Shown: positions 1-7,379 of the stretch, piece by piece
Layout: each line of letters starts with the position of its first letter
Numbering within the stretch: the stretch's first letter is position 1
Origin: Lachnospiraceae bacterium
Lineage (GTDB): Bacteria; Bacillota; Clostridia; Lachnospirales; Lachnospiraceae
DNA: 46,206 bases
Reading direction: 5' to 3'
Assembly: GCA_014804285.1 (NCBI GenBank)
Contig: JAAVAA010000069.1
Span: 47,276-93,481 of the forward strand
Position numbers and translations under genes: made by a program
The notes under the pieces: model-generated
Seen by the model: the letters and a program-made list of their open reading frames with translations, nothing else
What the model was told of the DNA's origin: nothing
The model's database searches: none

Positions 1-648
1 GAGCTTCTGCATATCGGTTTCGGAACCATGAACGGAAAGGATGGCAAGCCTTTTAAAACCAGAGACGGCGGTGTAATGAGTCTGGAACTTTTGATTGGTG
101 AAATCAACGACGAGATGTACCGGAAGATCAGCGAGAGCCGCAAGGAGATGGATAAGGAGGCTGAGGAAACGGCAAAGATCGTTGCTCTTTCCGCGATTAA
201 GTATGGGGACTTATCCAATCAGGCATCGAAGGATTATATATTTGACATTGATAAGTTTACTTCCTTTGAGGGAGACACGGGACCGTATATTTTATATACC
301 ATTGTGCGGATCAAGTCGATCTTAAACAAGGTAAAAGAACAGGGAGGCATACCGGAGAATCCGGTGATCCGCGGTGCAGGAAGCGAAGCAGAAAAAGCGT
401 TGATGCTGCAAATTGCAGGATTCAATGCCATGATGGAAACGGCTTACAGCGAGACAGCCCCTCATAAGGTCTGCGCCTATATTTATGATCTTGCCAATGC
501 ATTTAATCGTTTTTATCATGAGACAAAGATTGTTACGGAAGAAAATCAGGACAAAAAGGCGGGCTGGGTAGCGCTTCTTATGCTTGTCAGAGATATTTTG
601 GAAACTTGTATTGATGTGCTGGGATTTACGGCACCGGAAAGAATGTAG
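1..648 (+). CDS. argS: Arginyl-tRNA synthetase, C-terminal part (5' end outside window)
   Basis: Class I aminoacyl-tRNA synthetase that charges tRNA-Arg in the cytoplasm. The frame is open from base 1, so the gene starts upstream. The first residues read HIGFGTMNGKDGKPFKTRDGG, the loop that replaces KMSKS in this ArgS group. The last 100 residues form the DALR anticodon-binding helical domain (LQIAGFNAMMETAYSE, then DLANAFNRFYHETKI). The chain ends normally in APERM. The next gene starts 4 bases after the stop, so the two are probably co-transcribed. This is the synthetase type that lacks a classical KMSKS. The identification is firm; only the N-terminal catalytic part is unseen. Confidence 0.95.
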   Translation, partial: ELLHIGFGTMNGKDGKPFKTRDGGVMSLELLIGEINDEMYRKISESRKEMDKEAEETAKIVALSAIKYGDLSNQASKDYIFDIDKFTSFEGDTGPYILYTIVRIKSILNKVKEQGGIPENPVIRGAGSEAEKALMLQIAGFNAMMETAYSETAPHKVCAYIYDLANAFNRFYHETKIVTEENQDKKAGWVALLMLVRDILETCIDVLGFTAPERM

Positions 649-652
649 GGAT

Positions 653-2347
653 ATGCAGACACCAACAGAGTTAAGAAATAAATTAAGAAGTATTGATCAT
701 CGGAGTTATCCGGCTTACAAGGAGCTTAAGGGGCAGTATGATTTTGGAGATTACACGCTCTCTATCGATCATGTGCAGGGAGATCCGTTTGCGTCTCCTT
801 CCAGGCTGTCCGTCTGGGTAAAAAAGGAAAAGGCAGGATTCCCAAAAGAATTTTATGATACTGCGGTCAAAAGGATCACTCTTCAGGATCATCTTACCAG
901 GTTGTTTGGAAGATGGGCAGCAGGAGGAAGCTTTCAAGCAAAGGGTTCGGGTAAAAGCGGGCTTTTGTCCATCTCCAGATGCGGACAACAGGTGTTGGAG
1001 CGCACAGCATTGCGTGTCAGGGAGGGCGAGGTGATTCTGCGGTTTGAAGCGGGATTTCCGGCGAACGGACGTACCATTAATGCCAGAGAGCTGGAAAAGA
1101 TGTTGTTTGATATCCTTCCGGACTGTGTAAGAAAAAGTCTGTATTATGCAAGAATTGATCAGAATAAATTAAAACAGGCAATTTGCCTGTGTGAGGATCA
1201 GCAGTATATCCGCCAGAATCTGTCCGGGCTGGGGTTGTGTGCTTTTATTGCGGATGGTTCCATACTTCCCAGAGAAAGCGGTGTGTCACAAAAGCCGATG
1301 AAGGGGGCAGTGGCATTTAAATCTCCGGATTCTCTAAAGGTGACATTATCCCTTCCGAATAAAGGTGAGGTAACGGGAATGGGAATTCCTAAGGGCATCA
1401 CTTTGTTTGTGGGCGGAGGTTATCACGGTAAATCTACCATTTTGCAGGCACTCCAGAATGGTGTATATAATCATATTGCCGGAGACGGAAGAGAGCTGGT
1501 TATCACAGATCATTCGGCATTCAAGCTTCGTGCGGAGGATGGGCGGAGCATTACCGGAGTGGATATTTCTCCGTTTATCAAAAATCTTCCGAACAAAAAA
1601 GATACGGTGCGCTTCTCCACAGAAGATGCCAGCGGAAGCACTTCTCAGGCGGCGAATCTGATGGAGGCATTAGAGAGCGGAAGCACCTTGATTTTGATTG
1701 ATGAGGATACCTCTGCTACGAATTTTATGGTCCGCGATCAGCTGATGTCCCAGGTGATCACACAGGGGGAAGAACCGATTACCCCCTTTATCAGCCGGGT
1801 ACGGGGAATGTATGAGGATTTGGGAGTCTCTTCCATTATTGTTGCCGGAAGCTCCGGAGCTTATTTCCATGTGGCAGATACTATTATCCAAATGAAGGAA
1901 TATGTGCCGGTTGATATTACGAAGAAGGCAAAGCAGGCAGCGGCAGATTATTCCGATGGCGCAAAGGAAGAAGGTTTCCCGGATTTCTGCGCAAAGCGGA
2001 TACCGAAACCGGATATGGCGCTTAAGAGGGAAGAACGGATCAAGATTAAGGTAATAGGAACCAGTGAATTGTCTCTTTCCAAAGAAAGGGTGGAACTGCG
2101 TTATTTAGAGCAGTTAGAGGATCAGGAGCAGACAATGGCGCTGGCATATCTTTTGAAATATGCTCAGATCAAGCTGATGGATGGCAGAAAAGACTTAAAG
2201 CAGATTGGAGATCTTCTGGAGAATCAGCTTGATCAGAAGGGATTGGAAAGTCTCTTTGAGCGGGGAGAGGTTTCAGCGCAGCTGGCGAGACCCAGAAAGC
2301 AGGAGATTATGGCCTGCGTGAATCGATATCGCAGGTTGGAGATGTAG
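653..2347 (+). CDS. Predicted ABC-class ATPase (COG3044 family)
   Basis: A soluble protein of 564 residues of the ABC_ATPase family, whose cellular role is not well defined. The Walker A loop GGGYHGKST is at about residues 254-262, in the unusual GYHGKS form typical of the family. Walker B, LILIDEDTSATNFM, starts near residue 346. The C-terminal part is helical and charged. An in-frame start at 584 would lie inside argS; the ATG at 653 gives the family's N-terminus (MQTPTELRNKLRSID) and is preferred although the ribosome site is weak. It lies directly behind argS. No transmembrane segments are visible, so it is not a transporter subunit despite the ABC fold. Confidence 0.85.
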   Translation: MQTPTELRNKLRSIDHRSYPAYKELKGQYDFGDYTLSIDHVQGDPFASPSRLSVWVKKEKAGFPKEFYDTAVKRITLQDHLTRLFGRWAAGGSFQAKGSGKSGLLSISRCGQQVLERTALRVREGEVILRFEAGFPANGRTINARELEKMLFDILPDCVRKSLYYARIDQNKLKQAICLCEDQQYIRQNLSGLGLCAFIADGSILPRESGVSQKPMKGAVAFKSPDSLKVTLSLPNKGEVTGMGIPKGITLFVGGGYHGKSTILQALQNGVYNHIAGDGRELVITDHSAFKLRAEDGRSITGVDISPFIKNLPNKKDTVRFSTEDASGSTSQAANLMEALESGSTLILIDEDTSATNFMVRDQLMSQVITQGEEPITPFISRVRGMYEDLGVSSIIVAGSSGAYFHVADTIIQMKEYVPVDITKKAKQAAADYSDGAKEEGFPDFCAKRIPKPDMALKREERIKIKVIGTSELSLSKERVELRYLEQLEDQEQTMALAYLLKYAQIKLMDGRKDLKQIGDLLENQLDQKGLESLFERGEVSAQLARPRKQEIMACVNRYRRLEM

Positions 2348-2380
2348 ATATTTGGAAAGGGCGATGTTTGGAGAAATAAA

Positions 2381-2411
2381 ATGTAAACCATAATTTATAT
2401 TTGGTTGACAT
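2381..2411. promoter_or_regulatory. Probable BirA (biotin repressor) operator of bioY
   Basis: Inverted repeat ATGTAAACC (2381-2389), 13-base AT-rich spacer, GGTTGACAT (2403-2411). The half sites match the known BirA pattern (TGTwAACC facing GGTTwACA) with one mismatch; the spacer is 1-2 bases shorter than the usual 14-16. The right half site contains the -35 hexamer of the bioY promoter, so bound BirA-biotinyl-AMP would block RNA polymerase. Assignment rests on the pattern plus the bioY gene downstream. Confidence 0.65.
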
Positions 2412-2433
2412 TAAGAACGCAGGATGATATGAT
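2405..2433 (+). promoter_or_regulatory. Sigma-A type promoter of bioY
   Basis: TTGACA at 2405-2410, a spacer of exactly 17 bases and TATGAT at 2428-2433. It lies 40 bases before the bioY start and overlaps the putative BirA operator. Confidence 0.75.
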
Positions 2434-2473
2434 GTCTTCAGTCAAAAATGTTTAACAGGATTGGAGACAAATT

Positions 2474-3040
2474 ATGAGTACACAAACGATAACGGCAGGA
2501 AGAAGCAAGACCTATGATGTAGTATATGTGGGAGTTTTTGCGGTATTGATAGCAATTTGTTCATGGATATCCATTCCCACGCTGGTTCCTTTTACTCTTC
2601 AAACCTTTGCGGTATTTCTTACGGTAGGTTTACTGGGCGGAAAAAGAGGTACTATGGCGGTTTTGGTCTATGTACTGTTAGGAGCAATAGGAATTCCGGT
2701 GTTTGCCGGATTCACCGGAGGAATCGGCGTAATTTTAAATAATACGGGAGGGTATATCATTGGATTTATTTTTTCCGCGCTGGTTATGTGGCTGATGGAG
2801 AGCCTGCTTGGCAGAAAACTTTGGGTGCAGGGGCTTTCCATGATTTTGGGCATTATTGTCTGTTATGCTTTCGGGACCGCATGGTTTATGATCGTTTATA
2901 CCAGAGATTCCGGGGCGGTGGGACTTGCAACGGTTCTTAGCTGGTGCGTCATCCCTTTTATTATCCCCGATATTGTTAAAATTGCGTTGGCGCTGTTTTT
3001 GAGCAACAGACTTTCCGGAGTGATCAGAATTAATAATTGA
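2474..3040 (+). CDS. bioY: Biotin ECF transporter substrate-binding (S) component BioY
   Basis: Membrane-embedded biotin-binding subunit of an energy-coupling-factor transporter, 188 residues. The hydrophobic pattern gives about six membrane helices. BioY hallmarks visible are the first helix region FAVLIAICSWISIP, the segment PFTLQTFAVFLTVGLLGGKRG and the glycine-rich GIPVFAGFTGGIG and NNTGGYIIGF stretches. The start is set by a good GGAGAC-type site and by alignment of the N-terminus. No EcfA or EcfT genes are near, so it probably uses the shared energizing module encoded elsewhere. The upstream BirA-like operator indicates repression when biotin is plentiful. Confidence 0.93.
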   Translation: MSTQTITAGRSKTYDVVYVGVFAVLIAICSWISIPTLVPFTLQTFAVFLTVGLLGGKRGTMAVLVYVLLGAIGIPVFAGFTGGIGVILNNTGGYIIGFIFSALVMWLMESLLGRKLWVQGLSMILGIIVCYAFGTAWFMIVYTRDSGAVGLATVLSWCVIPFIIPDIVKIALALFLSNRLSGVIRINN

Positions 3041-3054
3041 AAGGAATCAGGGAT

Positions 3055-3453
3055 ATGATTTACAGGATCAGAGCACATCACGGGATGTGCTTCTCCTTTT
3101 TTGAGGGGAAGGGATATAGCGGCGAGTTTATAGAAAACATGCAGAGGATAAAGGAACTGTTGGATAAGAATCCTGAGGTCTGTCTGCTTGATGAGGTGGA
3201 TGATGTCTGCGTGGGCTGTCCCAATAATCAAAAAGGAGAATGTACTTCGGCAGGGAAGGTACAGGTCTATGACAGACAAGTTCTGGAATATTGTCAGCTT
3301 GTACCCGGAATGCGAATTCGCTGGAAGGATTTTGAGGCAAAGGTGAGGGAGAATATATTGGATAAGGGGCGGAGAGAGAAAATATGCGGAAATTGTGAGT
3401 GGAACGAAATCTGTAAAAACTTTTCTTTACAACCGACCGAAAGGATATTATAA
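3055..3453 (+). CDS. DUF1284 family protein, cysteine-rich
   Basis: A protein of 132 residues matching the DUF1284 pattern: RAHHGMCFSFFEGKGYSGEF at the start, DDVCVGCPNNQKGEC in the middle and YDRQVLEYC next, then a C-terminal KICGNCEWNEIC. The paired cysteines suggest a bound metal or Fe-S centre, which is inference. The ATG at 3055 follows AAAGGAATCAGGG; a TTG at 3037 overlapping the bioY stop is less likely. It is probably co-transcribed with bioY. The function is unknown. It is the last host gene before the tRNA and prophage. Confidence 0.8.
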   Translation: MIYRIRAHHGMCFSFFEGKGYSGEFIENMQRIKELLDKNPEVCLLDEVDDVCVGCPNNQKGECTSAGKVQVYDRQVLEYCQLVPGMRIRWKDFEAKVRENILDKGRREKICGNCEWNEICKNFSLQPTERIL

Positions 3454-3476
3454 TAAATATGTTGCAGATGCGTTAT

Positions 3477-3547
<71 letters not shown>

Positions 3548-3550
3548 TAC

Positions 3551-3584
3551 AAAGAGCCTTGATTTATCAGGGTTCTTTCTTTTT
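3551..3584 (+). terminator. Terminator behind tRNA-Gly at the left prophage end
   Basis: A 12-bp stem (AAAGAGCCTTGA with TCAGGGTTCTTT, two wobble pairs), a 4-base loop TTTA and a CTTTTT tail. The integrase stop codon lies inside the hairpin on the other strand. Confidence 0.75.
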
Positions 3585-4616
3585 GTGTTGCATTTCGTGT
3601 TGCATGTTTTCAAAATGCTTAAAGGTAATATCTTGAAATTGTTTATTGTAAGTGTCAATTGTTCCTCTGTATATGTCTTTTAAGGTTTTGTCAGAAGCCC
3701 AGCCTCCACGTTGCATGATATACTGATCAGGAACACCCAAAGCGTGCATGATACTGGCAGCATAGTGCCTGAGATCATGAAATCTAAAATGTGTTATCCC
3801 AAGTTTAGTGAGAGTTCTTCCATGCCTTATACTGATTCGGTCAGGATTTATTGATACAACATATCCTTCTTTCGGAAGCATGTCAATAATAAATTGTGGC
3901 ATATTAATGTCCCGTGCACTGGACGAATTCTTGACAAACGGTTTTAATACAAATTGATTATTGCTGTCTTTTACTTTTGCTTGTCTTATATGCAGGGTAT
4001 TCCCAGTTATATGGTTTGCGTCAAGTCCGCAGATTTCAGAACGGCGCAGCGTGCCGAAAGCTGACAGACAGCTTGCAATCAGCATATCATTATCATTTTC
4101 AGAATAATATCTGATAAGTTCCTGAATCTCTTCATCATTCGGGACATATCCGTCATACCTGATTTTCGAAGGAAGAGTAACATTTACAGAAAATGTTTCC
4201 AGATTGTCTTTCATAACCGCACTTAGAAATCCATAGGCATTCCGGACAGACTTCGGAGAATGATTCTCAGAATAACGATTGATCCACCTTTGAAGGGTAA
4301 TTTTGTTTAATTCAGATAATTTTTTGTCTTCAATATCACTGTATGCGCTATTGCGAAGCTGCTCATATCCCCGTATAGTAGAAGGAGAAAGTACTGATTT
4401 TTTTAGGTTGCAATATTCATTCATGGCTTCACACAGTATTATATCTTTTGAGAATTCACTTTCTTCTTTTTGATTGCAGACATATTGTGTTGCCAGCAAT
4501 TCTGCTTCTTTTTTTGTGTCAGCGGTAAAAGACTTATATTTCCGCTTTCCGTGCTCCATGCCTATGTAAATAAGGCATCGGTATTTTCCTGATGGTAGTT
4601 TCTTTGCTGTAGCCAT
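3567..4616 (-). CDS. int: Phage integrase, tyrosine recombinase
   Basis: Site-specific recombinase of 349 residues that joins attP to the tRNA-Gly site. An N-terminal arm-binding domain (MATAKKLPSGKYRCLIYIG) and a core-binding helical domain (about 55-150) precede the catalytic domain. Catalytic residues are visible: Arg in GTLRRSEI (about 191), HDLRH (His280, Arg283), Trp306 in the His/Trp position (RGGWASDKT) and Tyr316 in DIYRG. The start at 4616 has a perfect AAGGAGG eight bases upstream, so the longer frame from 4670 is rejected. The C-terminal residues (MQHEMQHKKK) are encoded by the paired GTGTTGCAT repeats at the prophage end. It is transcribed towards attL. Confidence 0.95.
   Translation of the reverse strand: MATAKKLPSGKYRCLIYIGMEHGKRKYKSFTADTKKEAELLATQYVCNQKEESEFSKDIILCEAMNEYCNLKKSVLSPSTIRGYEQLRNSAYSDIEDKKLSELNKITLQRWINRYSENHSPKSVRNAYGFLSAVMKDNLETFSVNVTLPSKIRYDGYVPNDEEIQELIRYYSENDNDMLIASCLSAFGTLRRSEICGLDANHITGNTLHIRQAKVKDSNNQFVLKPFVKNSSSARDINMPQFIIDMLPKEGYVVSINPDRISIRHGRTLTKLGITHFRFHDLRHYAASIMHALGVPDQYIMQRGGWASDKTLKDIYRGTIDTYNKQFQDITFKHFENMQHEMQHKKKEP
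3585..3605. repeat. Left arm-type repeat pair, candidate integrase arm sites
   Basis: Two GTGTTGCAT units with 12-base period (3585-3593 and 3597-3605). The identical 21-base stretch in the same orientation occurs at 42640-42660 near the other end. Repeats flanking the core on both sides of attP are what arm-binding domains of tyrosine integrases recognise. Confidence 0.6.
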
Positions 4617-4776
4617 AGTATTATCCTCCTTAAAAATGATATAAAAATGCCCGGTGACTTGATTTTGCACCGGAAAAATGATACAATTTATTCTGTCATG
4701 AATAAGTTGTATCGGGATTCCCGGTATACCTTGTACCTACCGCTCTGGTGTTGCTGCGTCAGGGCGGTTTTTCTGT

Positions 4777-4805
4777 TTGACAGGTTTTGGTATATTGCTT
4801 ATAAT
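4777..4805 (+). promoter_or_regulatory. Consensus promoter of the antisense RNA
   Basis: Perfect TTGACA (4777-4782), 17-base spacer, perfect TATAAT (4800-4805). No protein gene follows on this strand before a strong terminator at 4876-4929, so it drives a short RNA. Confidence 0.85.
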
Positions 4806-4811
4806 ATACTT

Positions 4812-4929
4812 AACAAGACAGCCGGAAGGTGAGTGCGATTCACCCGATCCGGCGAAGAACTATAACAAAACTATTAAGAAATAGCTGTCAGTTCTGGCCA
4901 GAGAACAGGACGGCTATTTCTTATTTTTT
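4812..4929 (+). ncRNA. Antitoxin RNA of a type I toxin-antitoxin pair (RatA-like)
   Basis: A predicted transcript of about 118 nt from the consensus promoter to the terminator. It overlaps the 3' end and stop codon of the toxin gene on the other strand by about 15 coding bases plus its 3' region, the arrangement known for txpA/RatA. Its 5' part (4817-4853) can fold through GCCGGA/TCCGGC and GGTGA/TCACC. That part resembles the leader of the toxin mRNA (5021-5055 on the minus strand), so both RNAs seem to carry copies of one structured 5' element. The RNA start is inferred from the promoter. Confidence 0.7.
4876..4929. terminator. Shared terminator between toxin and antitoxin RNA
   Basis: A 10-bp stem AAGAAATAGC/GCTATTTCTT (4876-4885 and 4913-4922) with an inner GTTCT/AGAAC stem, followed on the plus strand by ATTTTTTA. 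On the minus strand the toxin stop codon lies in the stem. Confidence 0.8.
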
Positions 4930-4997
4930 ATATTCAGAATCGCTACAATCAGTAAAGCAATGCTCACTATTAAATTCAATTCCTCATATGTACTCAT
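4914..4997 (-). CDS. Holin-like type I toxin peptide, 27 residues
   Basis: A small membrane peptide beginning MSTYEELNLIVSIALL and ending NIKNKK: a short polar start, one membrane helix, then a lysine-rich tail. The MSTYE start and layout match the 'putative holin-like toxin' (Hol_Tox/TxpA-type) peptides common in Bacillota prophages. GGAAGGTGGTGA lies 7 bases before the ATG. A strong antisense promoter and shared terminator sit at the 3' end. Peptides of this class damage the membrane when antisense control is lost, which would select for cells that keep the prophage. No clear toxin promoter was found. Confidence 0.8.
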   Translation of the reverse strand: MSTYEELNLIVSIALLIVAILNIKNKK

Positions 4998-5122
4998 AAT
5001 AATCACCACCTTCCACAAGACTCGGAACGGGTGAGAGCACGTCCCCCGGCTGCCCGGGTAAGCATATTATGTTATCAAGGTATATTTTGCTGATATGGTA
5101 GAAATAATTTTCTGTATTCGAA

Positions 5123-6094
5123 CTACCTGAAGCAATGTCCGCAAGTACTATATCCTTGGCTTTCCAGTTCACTTATACTTAAATTTGATGTTGAATAATT
5201 TTCGGGCGCAATTTTCTTAACATCATTACAAGTTGGCCAGTGAAATTTGAAAGTAGATGTATTCAAAACAAACATATCAGAGGTTTGTTGTTGTTCAAGA
5301 TTGTTATATGTGTTGAAATTGTTTTCGCTTGAATTATAAGTACCTTCAGTTTGAGTCGGGGCATCAGCGATAAATCCGGTGCTAGATGTTCCTTGCTCAA
5401 CAGGAATGGTATACAATAAAGTTTCCGAAGAATTTTCAGGTTCTAAAAGCTTCATGGAGTTGTCAGATTTTTCATTATTGCTTAAAATATTTTCTGCCTC
5501 ACCAGTGCTTAAATCTATAAAATATTCGGCTAACAGCATACCGCCAAAGAGAGCACTTGCGTCATGTTCTTCACCAGCGACATATTCATGTATAGCAACA
5601 TCTAGTGTTCCGCCATAAGGTACAGATATAGATGTAGTTGTATTTAAAGAAAAGTTTACAATGGCATGAATTTCATCATCTGAACTGAAAAAAGTATTAT
5701 AATAATCGACAACATATTCTGTTATATCTTTTGATGATGCAATGGAAGATATTCTCCACTTTCCTGTTATATCATTTATCACCGAATCAGAAAACCAGAA
5801 TTCTATATCATCAATAGTGTATGTACCTGATTTGACGGTTTCAGAATCTGTTTGTGTTTCTGGTATAATATCGTTAGGTTCCGGATTGTCAGTTTGTTGC
5901 TGAGGCTCAATTTGGTTAGATATATCAGGAGTATCACTTATATAGGCAGTGTTTTGAAGGGAGGATTTATTATTTTTACTCGATATATTATTATTCGAGT
6001 TAGGATAAATGAACAAAATGAAACATACTAAAATAACAGTACAACACCCTATTATTCCTAAAAATACGGTTAATAAATTAAATATTTGTTTCAC
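5123..6094 (-). CDS. Membrane-anchored secreted protein with micrococcal-nuclease-type C-terminal zinc motif
   Basis: A protein of 323 residues. Residues 1-30 are a membrane anchor or uncleaved signal (LLTVFLGIIGCCTVILVCFILFIY). A Ser/Asn/Thr-rich linker follows to about residue 90, then a folded domain without a recognised family. The last 50 residues (STFKFHWPTCNDVKKI and GYSTCGHC) match the small Cys/His domain often found at the end of secreted thermonuclease-like proteins; the nuclease domain itself is absent. It lies at the end of the leftward lysogeny operon and is likely expressed from the prophage. It is very AT-rich. It could be a surface protein altering the lysogen; the role is unknown. 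Confidence 0.6.
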   Translation of the reverse strand: MKQIFNLLTVFLGIIGCCTVILVCFILFIYPNSNNNISSKNNKSSLQNTAYISDTPDISNQIEPQQQTDNPEPNDIIPETQTDSETVKSGTYTIDDIEFWFSDSVINDITGKWRISSIASSKDITEYVVDYYNTFFSSDDEIHAIVNFSLNTTTSISVPYGGTLDVAIHEYVAGEEHDASALFGGMLLAEYFIDLSTGEAENILSNNEKSDNSMKLLEPENSSETLLYTIPVEQGTSSTGFIADAPTQTEGTYNSSENNFNTYNNLEQQQTSDMFVLNTSTFKFHWPTCNDVKKIAPENYSTSNLSISELESQGYSTCGHCFR

Positions 6095-6126
6095 TTGTAC
6101 ACACTCCCAACATTATAAGACGTATT

Positions 6127-6345
6127 TTATAAATGAGCTTGATTCTCAATTTCATTTATATCTATTTTTTCAAAGTCATTGCCGAAAATGTGCTTCATAG
6201 CGTGCATAAATGCTTTTTGCTGTGCTTCCTTAGATAATGAAGTTTCAATAAATATTGTGTAGCTGCCATCATTATTTTCGCTGACAGCTTCCTTGGTCTT
6301 CGTGTCTGGAAAAGTAGTAAGCCGTACTTGATAATCAATCATCAT
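6127..6345 (-). CDS. Small prophage protein, degenerate ImmA/IrrE-like
   Basis: A protein of 72 residues starting MMIDYQVRLTTFP, with a central DGSYTIFIET and ending in KAFMHAMKHIFGNDFEK. The HAMKH stretch sits where ImmA-type anti-repressor peptidases have HExxH, but the glutamate is missing, so a catalytic role is unlikely. The start at 6345 follows AAAGGAAC and overlaps the repressor stop by 11 bases, so the two are translationally coupled. In related phages an ImmA-like protein often sits next to the repressor; this one may be a binding-only relative. Function is not established. Confidence 0.6.
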   Translation of the reverse strand: MMIDYQVRLTTFPDTKTKEAVSENNDGSYTIFIETSLSKEAQQKAFMHAMKHIFGNDFEKIDINEIENQAHL

Positions 6346-6709
6346 AATGCTGTTCCTTTCTTTTAAGAGCAAGAAGCATATTATGCACAGCCAATAAATC
6401 TTCTGGTTCGGCATTACGGGCTGTATCAAAAAGAAGTCGCAATTCTTTATTTTCAAAAATATCTTGCGCTATTTTGGCGGTTTCCTCATTAAGGTAGTAG
6501 GTTTCACCACCGTCTTTTTCTTCACCAGTCATTAAGTATTCTAAAGAGACACCGAAATAATCAGCTATTTTTTTCATATTTTCGGTCTTAGGGGTAATTT
6601 TACCCAGTTTCCAATCACTCAATGAGGATTGAGAAATTCCAGTTGCCTTACTTACTTTGTACGCAGTTACTCCAAATTTTTGGAGTAATTGACTAAAAAT
6701 CTCATACAT
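6335..6709 (-). CDS. Phage repressor, XRE-family helix-turn-helix
   Basis: DNA-binding lysogeny regulator of 124 residues. The N-terminal HTH is clear: KFGVTAYKVSKATGISQSSL followed by SDWKLGKITPKTENMKKIADYFGVS. A C-terminal helical part (about 75-124) probably serves for dimer formation. AAAGGTGG lies 8 bases before the ATG at 6709; the longer frame from 6739 has no site. It is divergent from the Cro-like gene at 6921, and the intergenic region holds a rightward promoter and inverted repeats. The HTH is closely alike to that of the divergent gene, so the two probably compete for the same operators. Confidence 0.85.
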   Translation of the reverse strand: MYEIFSQLLQKFGVTAYKVSKATGISQSSLSDWKLGKITPKTENMKKIADYFGVSLEYLMTGEEKDGGETYYLNEETAKIAQDIFENKELRLLFDTARNAEPEDLLAVHNMLLALKRKEQHYDD

Positions 6710-6764
6710 AATTTGTCCACCTTTCATAAATTCAGACAAATACTAAGAAAAAACGGAATAATGC

Positions 6765-6793
6765 TTGACTGCTCCGTCATAACGTAGTATAGT
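6765..6793 (+). promoter_or_regulatory. Rightward early promoter of the lysogeny switch
   Basis: TTGACT (6765-6770), 17-base spacer, TATAGT (6788-6793). It reads towards the Cro-like gene and early operon and is surrounded by inverted repeats that may be repressor operators. Confidence 0.75.
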
Positions 6794-6802
6794 ATGAGCA
6801 TA

Positions 6803-6883
6803 CCAAGTAAAAACGTAGTACTTGGAATGCTACGCAAATGCGAATTATTTGTCTGGTAAACGAAGTATATCACATTTGCGTAG
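6803..6883. promoter_or_regulatory. Candidate repressor/Cro operators (two inverted repeats)
   Basis: CCAAGTA/TACTTGG with 9 bases between (6803-6825), and an 11-bp perfect pair CTACGCAAATG (6830-6840) and CATTTGCGTAG (6873-6883). The word CGTAGTA recurs at 6783, 6814 and 6878. They lie between the divergent regulators just downstream of the early promoter. Confidence 0.6.
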
Positions 6884-6920
6884 TAAAAGCAATAAAAACA
6901 TACGGAAAGGCGGTGTAAAA

Positions 6921-7127
6921 TTGTATAAGAAAATTGCTGAATTATTACAAAAGGAGAATAAAACAGCGTACCAACTATCAAAAGATACAGGTATAGCACA
7001 ATCTGTATTATCAGATTGGAAAAATGGTCGTAGTAAGCCTAAGGTGGATAAACTTAAAATCCTTGCTGACTACTTCGGCGTATCTATTGACTATTTCTTA
7101 GATGAACCCACAAAGGACACCCAATAG
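6921..7127 (+). CDS. Cro-like regulator, XRE-family helix-turn-helix
   Basis: A protein of 68 residues, almost entirely one HTH domain (NKTAYQLSKDTGIAQSVL, then SDWKNGRSKPKVDKLKILAD). It is the first gene of the rightward operon and divergent from the repressor. The start is most likely the TTG at 6921, since AAAGGCGGTG lies 7 bases upstream and no ATG is placed in frame near it; the longer frame from 6822 would run through the operators. The TTG start may keep its level low. Compared with the repressor the C-terminal domain is missing, as expected for a Cro-type competitor. Confidence 0.8.
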   Translation: MYKKIAELLQKENKTAYQLSKDTGIAQSVLSDWKNGRSKPKVDKLKILADYFGVSIDYFLDEPTKDTQ

Positions 7128-7379
7128 GCTGGACACAACCCTCAATAAAAGAATAAAGGGGTAGTGCGAAGATAGCAATAGAACAATAAGTAGTTAAGTA
7201 TGGAGCAGTGGCGGTTATTCTGGATATCTGCTGATTATGTCTTAGATGATATCAAAGGGAGTGTCCAATAAATAGGACGAGGGGGAGGTGAGAAAATCAA
7301 AGATTACGGGGCGATATTTTTCTACATATTTGGGTGTATCGTAGGCATATTTATCATGTTGCTTATACGGAAATATGGG
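7128..7379 (+). other. Gap behind the Cro-like gene with one possible membrane micro-ORF
   Basis: No normal gene is seen. A frame ending at 7380 encodes a hydrophobic peptide (KDYGAIFFYIFGCIVGIFIM and a basic end) behind a strong GGGGGAGGTGAG, but it has no ATG, GTG or TTG; only ATC at about 7297 would fit. It is either a non-canonical start or a decayed gene. Confidence 0.3.

Noticed and set aside
584..652. N-terminal extension of the ABC-class ATPase
   Set aside because: It lies inside argS in another frame and lacks a ribosome site; the protein family starts at the ATG at 653.
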